Shown here: piece by piece, positions 7,341-16,586 of the stretch | Numbering within the stretch: the stretch's first letter is position 1 | How the letters are laid out: every line of letters starts with the position of its first letter | Assembly: GCF_004103735.1 (NCBI RefSeq) | Contig: NZ_CP035281.1 | Location: 372,001-436,000, forward strand | Reading direction: 5' to 3' | DNA: 64,000 nucleotides | From: Aminipila luticellarii | Lineage (GTDB): Bacteria; Bacillota; Clostridia; Peptostreptococcales; Anaerovoracaceae | Notes under the pieces: model-generated | Databases searched by the model: none | The model's input: only the letters and a program-made list of their open reading frames with translations | Told to the model about the DNA's origin: nothing | Translations under genes and position numbers: made by a program

Positions 7341-9764
7341 ATGACAGCTATAAACAGTATTGCGTCAACAGCAAGCACAACATCTACATATACGGCAAAG
7401 GGTTTTTCCGGTCTTGTCAGCGGTATGGATACGGAATCGGTCGTAGAAAGCATGACAGCGGATATACAGGCAAAAATTGATAAGGTAAAGCAGGAGCAGC
7501 AGAAGAACACCTGGAAGCAGGATGCTTACAGAACGGTGATCGCGTCTCTTATCAATTTTCAGGATAAGTATTTATCGTATTCATCACCGTCTACGAATTT
7601 ATTGAGCTCTGCTATATATAATTGCAGCAAAAAGACGTCACAGGGGGCAAATGCCAGTAAAATTTCTGTAACCAGTACGAGCAATTCAAACAATGCGGCA
7701 TATCAGGTATCCAGTGTGAAGTCTTTGGCCACAAAGGCCCGATATACCGGAGCCTGTGGATTGGGCAGCAATGAGATTTCTACCGGTAGTATTGATTTTG
7801 GAGACAGAACCGTCAATGTAGCCTCGGGTAAGGAGATGGAAATCACCTATAACAATGTGCGGTATAGCGTTACCATACCGGAGAACGGTACGACAGATTC
7901 TGATTTTCAGGCGTTATCCATGCAGTCAGCTCTCAATGAAGCTCTGCGGTCCGTCACTCTTGAGGACGGTTCCGGAACACTGGCAGAAAAGATCGGCTTT
8001 GATTTAAGCGGGGATACTCTGTCTCTTAAATCCCTGTACAGCGGAAGTACCAATACTTTCAGTATCAGCGGAGGGGATTCAGAAGCCTTGGCTGCTTTGG
8101 GATTTTCAGCAGGGCAGAGCGGGAGTGCGGCCAGCGCGATTGAGGGAACAAGTGCTGTAGATGTGGTGCAGACGAAGGCGTTTTCTTTGGAAGGCAAAAA
8201 GCTGACCTTTGATCTGGATGGCTTGAGCAAGACCATAAGCTTTGATGCCAGTGATTCCGCTGCCATTACGGGTGCCGGAGATGATGCGGCTAAGCTGCAA
8301 AAACTGGCAGAAACCATCAATTCTAAGCTGGCGGCTGCTTTTGGTGCAAATAAAATTGTGGCTGACGTGACAGATGGTACAAAAATCGGCTTTACGGTGA
8401 CGGATTCCACTTCCATTCTTAAGATTTCTTCTACCAGCTCAGACACCATAGGAAGCGGCAGTATCTTTGGCATGGAAAGCGGCATTACCAACCGGTTGAA
8501 CACCCACAAGACGTTGGCAGAGCTGGGATTTACACCGACCAGCAAGGATGCTTCCGATCCAGATAATACGAGTCTCTATGCCTACAAGATCACGGTGAAC
8601 GGCAAAGAATTTGAATTCAAGGGGGACGATGAAATCTCCACCGTTTTGAATAAAATAAACAACGACGAAACTGCAGGAATCAACATTACGTATTTGAGCA
8701 CTACCAATAAGTTCTCCATTGCGGCAGACCAATCCGGTTCCACAGGCAAAATTGATATACAGGACAGCACAGGCGGCGGAAACCTGGCTGCGGCCTTATT
8801 TGGTGATACGGCTGCAATCAGTGCAGGAACTGTAAAAGGTACGGATCTGGTGATGACCATTAAGTATGACGGAGATGCCAGTGAGACCACCCTTACGAGA
8901 AGTTCCAATTCGGTAACGGTAGACGGCATCAGCTTTAATGTGGAGGGAACCTTTGGATGGACTGGAGCAGAAGGTTCAGAAGTAAGAGATACCACGGCAG
9001 AAGCGGTCACCTTCAAGAATACTTCGGATACAGACAATGCAGTCAGCGTAATCAAACAGATGGTGGAGGATTATAACAAGATCATTGATTCCGTAAACGA
9101 ACTGGTCACCACCAAGAGCAGGGAAAGCACCAAGAACGGTCAGAACGTATATGAACCGCTTACGGACGCACAGAAAAAAGACATGACCAGTGAGGAAATC
9201 GAAGCGTGGGAAACGAAAGCAAAGGCAGGAATTTTGTTTGGAGACAGTACACTGACCCAGTTGGCTTCCAGCTTACGGTTTGCCTTTTCTTCCAAAGTCG
9301 GTGACTTGGGATTTGGAAAGGACATCGGTATAACCACCGCTTCTTCTTATTCCGGCAACGGAAAGCTGTCCATAGATGAGGATAAGCTGCGGGAAGCGCT
9401 GACGAACAATCCGGAAAAAGTGAAGGAAATGTTTGTTTCCTCTGCAGAGGATGCGCCAAATTCTGCCATGTCCAATTTGTCGGGCGGATTTGCGGTTCGA
9501 ATGCAGAACCTGTTCGAGTCCTATGCAAAGAGTACCGGCTCCTATAAAGGAAAGCTGGTTCAATTGGCAGGCCTCCAGAATAATACCACTACAAGCAATA
9601 ACTATATTGCAAGACAACAGAAAATATTAGATAATAAGCTGGAAACCCTTCAGACTCTGCTGGCTACCAGACAGGACCGATATCAAAGCCAGTTCACAAA
9701 ATTGGAACAATATATATCCCAAATGAACGCACAGAGCTCATGGCTTTCTTCCTCTATGTCATAA
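7341..9764 (+). CDS. fliD: Flagellar filament cap protein FliD (hook-associated protein 2)
   Basis: 807 residues. FliD caps the growing filament and helps flagellin fold. The N-terminal domain (about 20-115, starting GFSGLVSGMDTESVVESM) and the C-terminal domain (about 560-800, with VIKQMVEDYNKIIDSVNELV and the final coiled-coil segment ending in NAQSSWLSSSMS) are typical. The middle 300-400 residues are Ser/Thr/Ala-rich and variable, making the protein far longer than the roughly 500 residues of Bacillus FliD. AGGGAGGA precedes the ATG. fliS and a FliT-like gene follow on the same strand without a visible terminator. Confidence 0.92.
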   Translation: MTAINSIASTASTTSTYTAKGFSGLVSGMDTESVVESMTADIQAKIDKVKQEQQKNTWKQDAYRTVIASLINFQDKYLSYSSPSTNLLSSAIYNCSKKTSQGANASKISVTSTSNSNNAAYQVSSVKSLATKARYTGACGLGSNEISTGSIDFGDRTVNVASGKEMEITYNNVRYSVTIPENGTTDSDFQALSMQSALNEALRSVTLEDGSGTLAEKIGFDLSGDTLSLKSLYSGSTNTFSISGGDSEALAALGFSAGQSGSAASAIEGTSAVDVVQTKAFSLEGKKLTFDLDGLSKTISFDASDSAAITGAGDDAAKLQKLAETINSKLAAAFGANKIVADVTDGTKIGFTVTDSTSILKISSTSSDTIGSGSIFGMESGITNRLNTHKTLAELGFTPTSKDASDPDNTSLYAYKITVNGKEFEFKGDDEISTVLNKINNDETAGINITYLSTTNKFSIAADQSGSTGKIDIQDSTGGGNLAAALFGDTAAISAGTVKGTDLVMTIKYDGDASETTLTRSSNSVTVDGISFNVEGTFGWTGAEGSEVRDTTAEAVTFKNTSDTDNAVSVIKQMVEDYNKIIDSVNELVTTKSRESTKNGQNVYEPLTDAQKKDMTSEEIEAWETKAKAGILFGDSTLTQLASSLRFAFSSKVGDLGFGKDIGITTASSYSGNGKLSIDEDKLREALTNNPEKVKEMFVSSAEDAPNSAMSNLSGGFAVRMQNLFESYAKSTGSYKGKLVQLAGLQNNTTTSNNYIARQQKILDNKLETLQTLLATRQDRYQSQFTKLEQYISQMNAQSSWLSSSMS

Positions 9765-9843
9765 AATATAGACGCAGGGCATTATGCCGGTATGAAAAAG
9801 TGAACGCTGCAGACTACTTGAAAGAAAGGATGTTAATACTTTT

Positions 9844-10275
9844 ATGATGAATTATGGTTATCAGCAATATAAAACACAGGCCGTAGAGACCATGACAAAG
9901 GGCGAAATGCTTATCCTTCTATATGATGAAATCAATAAGCGGCTTCTGCGGGCAAGGGCATATTTTGAGAAAGAGGATATTGCGCTGTTTGAAGCAGACA
10001 TCCAGCGAGCTATTGATATTGTAAATTATCTTGAAAAAAGCCTTGACAGAAAGTATCCCATAAGTAATGATTTATATAGACTATATGATTTTATTACTTA
10101 TGAATTGACCAGAGTCAAAACCGGCAGAAATTTAGAGCTGATCGATGATATTACTCCTTTGATCAAGGATCTCAGAGAGAGCTTTAAGGAAGCAGACAGG
10201 CTCAGTAAGAAAGACCCAAGTGTCGGCGCCGGTATCGGAACGACGACCAGTAGTGTGACTCTGGGCGTAGGTTGA
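9844..10275 (+). CDS. fliS: Flagellar export chaperone FliS
   Basis: 143 residues. FliS binds flagellin in the cytoplasm and keeps it unfolded until export. The family signature is clear: a YGYQQYKTQAVETM start, GEMLILLYDEINKRLLRA in helix 1, and helical segments with NYLEKSLDRKYPISNDLYRL. The downstream gene starts inside its stop codon, so translation is coupled. The Shine-Dalgarno (AAAGGATG) is rather far from the ATG pair at 9844/9847. Confidence 0.9.
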   Translation: MMNYGYQQYKTQAVETMTKGEMLILLYDEINKRLLRARAYFEKEDIALFEADIQRAIDIVNYLEKSLDRKYPISNDLYRLYDFITYELTRVKTGRNLELIDDITPLIKDLRESFKEADRLSKKDPSVGAGIGTTTSSVTLGVG

Positions 10276-10718
10276 TGGAGGCAGAGGATTTGGACAGTTT
10301 TACAGCAACAAATAAAATACTGGAAAACCTGAAACTAAAATACAGGTATATGGACAACATTATGAACTTGACAAAGGACATGGAAAGAGCTATGATGGCA
10401 GATGATTCCGCATCTTTTGGGTCGATTCTCGATATGAGGGGCGACATCATGATCACAGTGGATGAGTTGAATCAGGAGAACCGAGAAATCATCAGCCATC
10501 TGCCCGATTCTCTCAGAGAAAAGTTTTCTGCGATTATTCTGCCTGAAAAGGGACAGGCGGGGGACTCTATGACTTTGGACAACCCGTTGGAGACCAATAT
10601 TTATGATACGAACAAAAGAATCGCGGTATTGTTATCAAAGATTATTAAGCTGGATAACGAGATCAATCAAAAGATAAAAGGACAGAGTCAAGCTCACCGA
10701 CTACATGTGAGAGGATAA
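10275..10718 (+). CDS. FliT/FlgN-like small flagellar chaperone (tentative)
   Basis: 147 residues, almost entirely helical by composition, no membrane segment or Cys. Sequence similarity to a named family is not obvious; the call rests on position after fliD-fliS, where FliT-type chaperones usually sit, and on the long amphipathic helices (about 5-45, 50-80, 110-140). The ATG at 10275 shares its A with the fliS stop (TGATG), which favours this start over the in-frame TTG at 10272. Confidence 0.55.
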   Translation: MEAEDLDSFTATNKILENLKLKYRYMDNIMNLTKDMERAMMADDSASFGSILDMRGDIMITVDELNQENREIISHLPDSLREKFSAIILPEKGQAGDSMTLDNPLETNIYDTNKRIAVLLSKIIKLDNEINQKIKGQSQAHRLHVRG

Positions 10719-10746
10719 CTGTAATCACGGATACCGAGGAGAGAAC

Positions 10747-11319
10747 ATGGAAAGTTTAAAGCAGAAAATACTAGCAGAAGGTCAGGTCTTGGGAGAGGAT
10801 ATCTTAAAGGTCGACGGATTTTTAAATCATCAGATTGATGTGAAGTTTATGGAGGAGATCGGGAAGGAGTTCAGGAAACGCTTTGCTGATGCGGAGGTGA
10901 CCCGGATTTTGACCGTGGAATCCAGCGGCATTGCCATTGCCTGCGAAGCCGCTAAGTTTTTTGACTATGTTCCTGTAGTTTTTGCTAAAAAGGCTACGCC
11001 CAACACCATGGCAGAAGGCTGCTATAGTGCGGAAGCCAGATCTTTTACAAAGGGAACAGTTTCTAATCTCCGAGTGGCAAAACGATTTTTGCAGCCTGGA
11101 GATAAAGTATTGATCGTAGATGACTTTCTTGCTTCCGGAGAAGCTTCGATCGCTCTTGCCAAAATGGTCAGAAAAGCCGGAGCCGAAGTGGTCGGAGTCG
11201 GTACCGTCATAGAAAAGCAATTTCAGGGAGGAAGTGCTAAGCTTCGCGATATGGGATGCAGAGTGGAGTCTCTGGCTGTCATAAAGAAGTTTGAAAACGG
11301 CAGCATCCTATTTGAGTGA
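10747..11319 (+). CDS. xpt: Xanthine phosphoribosyltransferase
   Basis: 190 residues, standard length. Xpt converts xanthine and PRPP to XMP in purine salvage. The N-terminal MESLKQKILAEGQVLGEDIL block, the FAKKATPNTMAEGCYSAE segment and the PRPP-binding loop VLIVDDFLASGEA are characteristic. A purine riboswitch often precedes xpt in Firmicutes; none fits in the 28-base gap here. It sits just before a nucleoside ABC transporter, making a purine uptake and salvage block. A terminator follows at 11365. Confidence 0.92.
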   Translation: MESLKQKILAEGQVLGEDILKVDGFLNHQIDVKFMEEIGKEFRKRFADAEVTRILTVESSGIAIACEAAKFFDYVPVVFAKKATPNTMAEGCYSAEARSFTKGTVSNLRVAKRFLQPGDKVLIVDDFLASGEASIALAKMVRKAGAEVVGVGTVIEKQFQGGSAKLRDMGCRVESLAVIKKFENGSILFE

Positions 11320-11364
11320 TGAATAGCGATATGATTAAAACACGAACTATAAAATGAATAAGAC

Positions 11365-11404
11365 AGACTAAGGTTCATGCGGACACGAACTTTAGTCTTT
11401 TTTT
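11365..11404 (+). terminator. Terminator after xpt
   Basis: Stem AGACTAAGGTTC/GAACTTTAGTCT (12 pairs with one G-T) with a 10-base loop followed by seven T. Confidence 0.88.
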
Positions 11405-11438
11405 ATTATTTTCTTTACGTAAATTTAATCAAAATGAC

Positions 11439-11467
11439 TTTACTATACTAATTTGGGTTATTATAAT
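11439..11467 (+). promoter_or_regulatory. SigA-type promoter for the nucleoside ABC transporter
   Basis: TTTACT, 17-base spacer, perfect TATAAT, about 90 bases before the lipoprotein gene; no purine-riboswitch core is recognisable in the leader. Confidence 0.65.
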
Positions 11468-11555
11468 AAATATACAAACGCAAATGGATATTGCGAGAAC
11501 GATCTGTCAGCAGGGATAAGGTGCTGAATAGAAAGAAAAGAGAAGGAGAAAAGTA

Positions 11556-12668
11556 ATGAAAAAGTTTTTAGCTATTTTATTGGCATTCGTGATGGTATTT
11601 GGCATTGCCGCATGCGGTAAGACAGATACGACGGAAGACAAAGCAGCTGATGATGCACTAAAAGTAGGTTTTATCTATATTGGAAGCATCAATGACGGCG
11701 GATATACTCAGGCACAGCATCAGGGTACGATTGCTATGGAAAAGTATTTTAAGGGTAAGGTCAAAGCACTTTATCAAGAAAATGTAAGCGATCAGGATAA
11801 ATCTGCTGCCATGACTGCCGCAACGAACTTGATCGATCAGGGCTGTACGGTTATTGTCGGAACAAGCTACGGCTTCATGGATGCGCTTGATGAATTAGCT
11901 AATTCAGATCAATATAAAGACATTAAATTCCTTCATTTCTCAGGGAATAAAATGAATGATAAGAACTTCGGCAACTATTTCGGTGCCATGGAGCAGCCGC
12001 GATATTTAACAGGAATGATTGCAGGCATGATGACAAAATCAAATAAGCTGGGTTATGTAGGTGCTTATCCTTATACAGAGGTACAGATCGGAATCAATGC
12101 ATTTACTCTTGGTGCTCAGTCTGTAAATCCAAACGTAGAAGTGAAGGTCGTTTACATCAACAGCTGGTATGATCCTGAAAAGGAAAGAAGTGCGGCGGAT
12201 GAGCTGCTGGCTCAGGGATGTGACGTGATCACACAGCACTGCGATACCACAGGACCTCAGGTAGCTGCGGCTGAAGCCGGTAAATTTGCAATCGGTTACA
12301 ATGTAGACAACGGAAAGGTAGACGCTGTAAAAGCCTCCTATTTGACTTCACCTATTTGGCATCACGAAAAGTTCCTGATTCCTACTATTGAAAAAATTAT
12401 GGCAGGTACATGGACTCCTGAATCATATTACGGTACTTTAGCAGACGGATATGTAGACATTGCTCCTATGACAGACTTAGTTCCTGCGGATGTACAGGCT
12501 AGGGTCAATGAAGTAAAAGCGAAGATGATATCCGGGGAATTCAGTCCATTCTCAGGAGAGATCTATTACAACGACGGAAAAGTTCTTTGCGAAGCCGGAC
12601 AAACCTTAGATCGAGCTGCGATCTGGAGCATAAACGGATTAGTCAAGGGTGCTAACGGAACGAAATAA
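11556..12668 (+). CDS. BMP-family nucleoside-binding lipoprotein
   Basis: 370 residues. The signal peptide ends in a lipobox (VFGIAAC), so Cys20 would be lipid-anchored on the outer face of the membrane. The mature part matches the Bmp (PF02608) family: VGFIYIGSINDGGYTQAQH, a GTSYGFMDAL segment, and the closing Trp/Asn-rich strand with IWSINGLVKG. Bmp proteins bind purine nucleosides and feed YufO/NupO-type ABC transporters, and genes for the ATPase and two permeases follow. It has its own promoter and is separated from the ATPase by a strong terminator, so the binding protein may be made in excess over the membrane parts. Confidence 0.88.
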   Translation: MKKFLAILLAFVMVFGIAACGKTDTTEDKAADDALKVGFIYIGSINDGGYTQAQHQGTIAMEKYFKGKVKALYQENVSDQDKSAAMTAATNLIDQGCTVIVGTSYGFMDALDELANSDQYKDIKFLHFSGNKMNDKNFGNYFGAMEQPRYLTGMIAGMMTKSNKLGYVGAYPYTEVQIGINAFTLGAQSVNPNVEVKVVYINSWYDPEKERSAADELLAQGCDVITQHCDTTGPQVAAAEAGKFAIGYNVDNGKVDAVKASYLTSPIWHHEKFLIPTIEKIMAGTWTPESYYGTLADGYVDIAPMTDLVPADVQARVNEVKAKMISGEFSPFSGEIYYNDGKVLCEAGQTLDRAAIWSINGLVKGANGTK

Positions 12669-12719
12669 TCCAAACAATCAAGATCATTGATTTAGATCGT
12701 ACGATAAAAATCATCTGAA

Positions 12720-12754
12720 GGGGTATGTCAGACTCGACATACCCCCTTTCTTTT
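12720..12754 (+). terminator. Terminator (possibly partial) after the BMP gene
   Basis: Perfect 10-bp stem GGGGTATGTC/GACATACCCC with a 6-base loop, then CTTTCTTTT. The downstream ATPase gene has a possible extended -10 (TGCTATACT, 12767-12775) of its own; read-through could also set stoichiometry. Confidence 0.85.
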
Positions 12755-12824
12755 CCATATAAGACATGCTATACTAAATGGTATTGTTTATTGAATTTTA
12801 ATCATCACAGTAGCGGAGGATTTC

Positions 12825-14366
12825 ATGGACGAAAGGCGAATAGCTATACAAATGAGCGGCATTACGAAAACTTTTGGTGCGCTGAAAGCAAATGAAGATG
12901 TGAATCTGACTGTTTACGAAGGGGAAGTGCATGCACTTCTCGGAGAGAACGGCGCGGGTAAGAGTACCTTGATGAATATGCTGTCCGGTATTTATACCCC
13001 GGATGAAGGCAGTATTCAGATTTATGGGGAAGAGGTACATTTCGCATCTCCGAAGGATTCCATTAAAATGGGAATCGGCATGATTCATCAGCATTTTAAG
13101 TTAATCGATGTTCTGTCGGCAAAGGACAACATTATACTGGGGCAAAAAACCGGATTTTTTACAAAGGGAAAGGTTCTGGCGAAAAAGGTCAGAGAAATTT
13201 CCGATCAATACGGGCTGGATATCAACCCGGATAAAAAGGTCTATGATATGTCGGTTGGAGAAAAGCAGACCCTGGAAATTATAAAGGTGCTGTTTCGTGG
13301 GGCAAAGATTCTGATTTTGGACGAACCTACAGCTGTACTGACTCCGCAGGAAATAGAGAAGCTTTTCAATATTATCCGCAACATGAAGGCACAAGGCTGT
13401 GCGGTGGTCATCATCACGCATAAATTAAACGAGGTCATGGAAATCAGTGACCGGATCACGGTTCTGAGAAAAGGGCATTCCGTAGAAACGGTAAAAACCG
13501 ATGAAGTGGAGGTGTCAAGTCTGATTGAAATGATGGTCGGAAAGAAAATGGATCTTTCTCTGGAACGAGATATTGTTGCAGAGAAGAAAGTACTGCTGGA
13601 GCTTTCAGACGTTACGGTGCTGGATCGGGAGAAAAAGCCGGCATTGTCCGACGCGACTTTTGATTTGCGGGGCGGAGAGATCTTAGGCGTGGCAGGCGTA
13701 GCCGGAAGCGGGCAAAAGGAGCTGTGCGAAGCAATCGCAGGTCTGGCCGCAACCGAAAAAGGGAAAATTTATTTTGAAGGGGAAAGCCTCACAGGGAAAA
13801 CCCCCAGAGATATTATAAAGCTGGGCATCAGCATGGGATTTATTCCGGAGGATAGGCTGGGCATGGGCTTAGTGGGAAGCATGGACATTGTTCACAATCT
13901 GATTTTAAAGGATTATCAGAACCGTCCGGGATTTCTTCTGAAAAGAGGTCCTTGTGTGGAGAAGGCAAAGCAGATTGTAGAGGAACTGGATATTCAGACT
14001 ACCAGCATCTATGCGCCTGTTAAAAAGATGTCCGGAGGAAATATTCAAAAAGTGCTGTTGGGCAGAGAAATCGATTTAGACCCTAAAGTACTGATCACTG
14101 CGTATCCGGTCAGAGGACTGGATATCGGCGCTTCTTATAAAATCTACGATTTGTTAAATGAGCAGAAGAAAAAGGGAGTCGGTGTACTGTTTATAGGGGA
14201 AGACTTGGATGTTCTCCTTGAGCTCTGCGATCGAATTATGGTGATGTGCGGCGGTCAGATCACCGGCATTGTAAATGCAGATCAGGTGACCAAGGAGGAA
14301 TTGGGACTGCTGATGACGGGAACATTATTGGAGGAAGAGGAGGTTGGATTTAATGAACTTGCTTAA
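12825..14366 (+). CDS. Nucleoside ABC transporter, double ATP-binding subunit (NupO/YufO-like)
   Basis: 513 residues with two ABC domains, as in sugar/nucleoside (CUT2-type) importers. Domain 1 (about 5-245) has Walker A GENGAGKST, signature MSVGEKQ and Walker [12 protein letters not shown]. Domain 2 (about 255-500) has a degenerate Walker A (GVAGSGQKE), signature MSGGNIQK and a degenerate Walker B (VLITAYPVRGLD), which is normal for the family. It energises import of nucleosides delivered by the BMP lipoprotein upstream. The 3' end overlaps the first permease by 14 bases. Confidence 0.9.
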   Translation: MDERRIAIQMSGITKTFGALKANEDVNLTVYEGEVHALLGENGAGKSTLMNMLSGIYTPDEGSIQIYGEEVHFASPKDSIKMGIGMIHQHFKLIDVLSAKDNIILGQKTGFFTKGKVLAKKVREISDQYGLDINPDKKVYDMSVGEKQTLEIIKVLFRGAKILILDEPTAVLTPQEIEKLFNIIRNMKAQGCAVVIITHKLNEVMEISDRITVLRKGHSVETVKTDEVEVSSLIEMMVGKKMDLSLERDIVAEKKVLLELSDVTVLDREKKPALSDATFDLRGGEILGVAGVAGSGQKELCEAIAGLAATEKGKIYFEGESLTGKTPRDIIKLGISMGFIPEDRLGMGLVGSMDIVHNLILKDYQNRPGFLLKRGPCVEKAKQIVEELDIQTTSIYAPVKKMSGGNIQKVLLGREIDLDPKVLITAYPVRGLDIGASYKIYDLLNEQKKKGVGVLFIGEDLDVLLELCDRIMVMCGGQITGIVNADQVTKEELGLLMTGTLLEEEEVGFNELA

Positions 14367-15438
14367 AATTACCAAAAGAGACAACCTTAATAAAAATCAG
14401 GAAATGCTTATCCGAGCACTTGCCATCTGCCTTTCCATTGTTTGCTCCGGGCTGATTCTGCTGATTTTCGGACTGAATCCCGTCAACATCTTTCAGGCGA
14501 TTATAGACGGGTCTTTGGGGACGGAGCTTCGGATACAGCAGACGATTATTAAAGCGGTGCCGCTGGTTATTACTTCGCTTGGAATTTTAGTGGCTTTTAA
14601 AATGAAATTCTGGAATATTGGAGGCGAAGGACAGATCGTGATGGGCGCTTTGGCTGCGGCTTTTGTAGCTCTCCATTTTGGGGATCTGCCCAAACCTTTG
14701 ATGCTGCTTTTCATGATGATAGCCGCCATGCTTGCCGGTGGATTCTGGGCATTTATTCCCGCTGTTTTCAAAGCAAAAATGGGGACCAATGAAACGATCT
14801 TTACGTTAATGATGAACTATATTGCAATTAAATTTGTTACTTATCTTCAATACGGACCGTGGATGGATCCCAATGCAAACGGTTTTCCAAAGATTGCTCC
14901 TTTTCCGGAGAATGCGATACTGCCGTCTGTGCTGGGCGTTCACGCAGGCTGGATTTTAGCCATATTGTGCACTGTTTTGATTTATTTCCTGATGAAGTAC
15001 ACAAAACTGGGCTATGAGATAACGGTAGTCGGAGAAAGCTTTGAAACGGCTCGATATGCAGGAATGAATATCAATAAGATCATTATCGTGGCCATGATGA
15101 TTTCAGGCGGTCTTTGCGGTCTGGTGGGTATGATTCAGGCTTCGGCTATTGAAAAGACACTGGTGTCAGGCATTTCCTGCGGGTATGGCTTTACAGCCAT
15201 CATCACAGCCTGGCTGGCCAGATTGAATGCAGTGGCAACTCTTTTTGCCTGTTTGGCCTTTGCCATGCTTATTCAGGGCGGCGCTTATATTCAGCTTGCT
15301 ATGAATGTGCCGAGTGCTGTGGCAAGCGTTGTGGAAGGAACGATTTTATTCTTTGTGCTTGGAAGCGAATTTTTCCTTCAATATAGGGTGAATCTTGCCG
15401 GAAAAACGGACAGACGCTCCAAAAAGGAGGTGGCATAG
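14353..15438 (+). CDS. Nucleoside ABC transporter permease 1 (NupP-like)
   Basis: 361 residues with about eight to nine membrane segments. It carries the BPD_transp_2 features FWNIGGEGQIVMGALAAAF and VVGESFETARYAGMNINKI, typical of the larger permease of BMP-type nucleoside importers. The ATG at 14353 is chosen because GAGGAGG ends 9 bases upstream; the in-frame TTG at 14344 abuts the Shine-Dalgarno and cannot use it. It overlaps the ATPase gene by 14 bases and is followed 2 bases later by permease 2. Confidence 0.9.
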   Translation: MNLLKITKRDNLNKNQEMLIRALAICLSIVCSGLILLIFGLNPVNIFQAIIDGSLGTELRIQQTIIKAVPLVITSLGILVAFKMKFWNIGGEGQIVMGALAAAFVALHFGDLPKPLMLLFMMIAAMLAGGFWAFIPAVFKAKMGTNETIFTLMMNYIAIKFVTYLQYGPWMDPNANGFPKIAPFPENAILPSVLGVHAGWILAILCTVLIYFLMKYTKLGYEITVVGESFETARYAGMNINKIIIVAMMISGGLCGLVGMIQASAIEKTLVSGISCGYGFTAIITAWLARLNAVATLFACLAFAMLIQGGAYIQLAMNVPSAVASVVEGTILFFVLGSEFFLQYRVNLAGKTDRRSKKEVA

Positions 15439-15440
15439 TT

Positions 15441-16367
15441 ATGGAAGCTTTTTTAGCCGCATGTGTTGTAGCGGGGACTCCATTGGTACTGGCCACTGTG
15501 GGTGAGCTTATAACAGAAAAATCGGGCAGCCTCAATTTAGGGGTGGAGGGCCTGATGCTGATGGGTGCTGTTATGGGATTTATGGCGGCCTATAATACCG
15601 GTAATCCCATATTGGCGGTTCTTTGTGCCGGACTTGCGGGAGCAGGAGGCGCACTGATCTTCGCGTTGGTAACGGTCACGCTCCGGGCAAATCAGACTGT
15701 TACAGGGCTGACGCTGACTATTTTCGGGACAGGCTTTGCCAGCTTTGTGGGTCAGCCGATGATCGGATTTTCCGTTCCGGGTTCCGTAGGGGCGTTTTTC
15801 AATAAGACATCTATACCGATTCTTGGAAAAATTCCGGTATTGGGGCCTATATTTTTCAAGCAGGACATTTTTGTTTACTTTTCTTATGTGATCGTAATTT
15901 TGTCTTGTGTATACATGTATAAAACCCGCTTGGGTCTAAATATGCGGGCGGTAGGGGAAAATGCCGCAGCTGCTGATGCATCGGGCATTAATGTTACGCT
16001 GTATAAATATGTGCATATTCTTGTAGGAGGTGCACTCTGCGGGCTGGGCGGAGCTTATCTGGCTCTTATCCGCGTTCCGATCTGGCAGTCGGATGTTGTT
16101 ACAGGCAGAGGCTGGATTGCGGTAGCTCTGGTCATATTCGCATCATGGAATCCGGTAAAAGCTTTGCTGGGTGCTATCTTCTTCGGCGGGCTGAGCATAT
16201 TGGGGCTGAGGCTTCAAGCCATGGGGGTTGCGGTTTCTCAGTATTTGGTGGATATGATTCCTTATGTGGCGACGGTGGTCATCGTGATCATCAGTTCTCA
16301 TAAAAAAAAGAAGGAAAATCAGCCGCCTGCCGATTTGGGCAACAATTATTTCAGAGAAGAACGTTGA
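15441..16367 (+). CDS. Nucleoside ABC transporter permease 2 (NupQ-like)
   Basis: 308 residues with about eight membrane segments. Conserved LNLGVEGLMLMGAVMGFMAA and RAVGENAAAADASGINVT mark the smaller permease partner of the BMP-type importer. The last residues are basic and hydrophilic, as expected for a cytoplasmic tail. AAAAGGAGG precedes the ATG. The transcript ends at a long hairpin at 16394. Confidence 0.9.
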   Translation: MEAFLAACVVAGTPLVLATVGELITEKSGSLNLGVEGLMLMGAVMGFMAAYNTGNPILAVLCAGLAGAGGALIFALVTVTLRANQTVTGLTLTIFGTGFASFVGQPMIGFSVPGSVGAFFNKTSIPILGKIPVLGPIFFKQDIFVYFSYVIVILSCVYMYKTRLGLNMRAVGENAAAADASGINVTLYKYVHILVGGALCGLGGAYLALIRVPIWQSDVVTGRGWIAVALVIFASWNPVKALLGAIFFGGLSILGLRLQAMGVAVSQYLVDMIPYVATVVIVIISSHKKKKENQPPADLGNNYFREER

Positions 16368-16393
16368 TAACGGAATAGAACAGATCATAAAAA

Positions 16394-16460
16394 GCGAGAC
16401 GGATTAATATTATATGAAAATTTCCATATAAATATATTAACGAGTCTCGTTTATTCTTTT
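16394..16460 (+). terminator. Terminator after the nucleoside transporter operon
   Basis: Outer stem CGAGAC/GTCTCG enclosing a long AT-rich inner stem (TTAATATTATATG against CATATAAATATATTAA, with bulges), followed by TTTATTCTTTT. Confidence 0.75.
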
Positions 16461-16506
16461 GTCTAACGCTTTAACGCGGTTGACAGAATTACCGTATTAT
16501 TGGGGC

Positions 16507-16535
16507 TTGTTTTACGCGGGTGTTGCAGATATAAT
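16507..16535 (+). promoter_or_regulatory. Candidate SigA promoter
   Basis: TTGTTT, 17-base spacer, perfect TATAAT, 51 bases before the membrane protein start. Confidence 0.5.
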
Positions 16536-16586
16536 AAAAGTATATGTAAAATTGTATACGGGGATAATAATTAGGGGAACGGAACT

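Noticed and set aside
7907-8545. Long antisense ORFs inside fliD and other genes
   Set aside because: They follow the reading-frame shadow of the real genes, lack ribosome sites, and have no family features.
10719-10746. Purine riboswitch before xpt
   Set aside because: Only 28 bases separate the genes and none of the conserved guanine-aptamer core is present; the 236-base region before the BMP gene lacks it as well.
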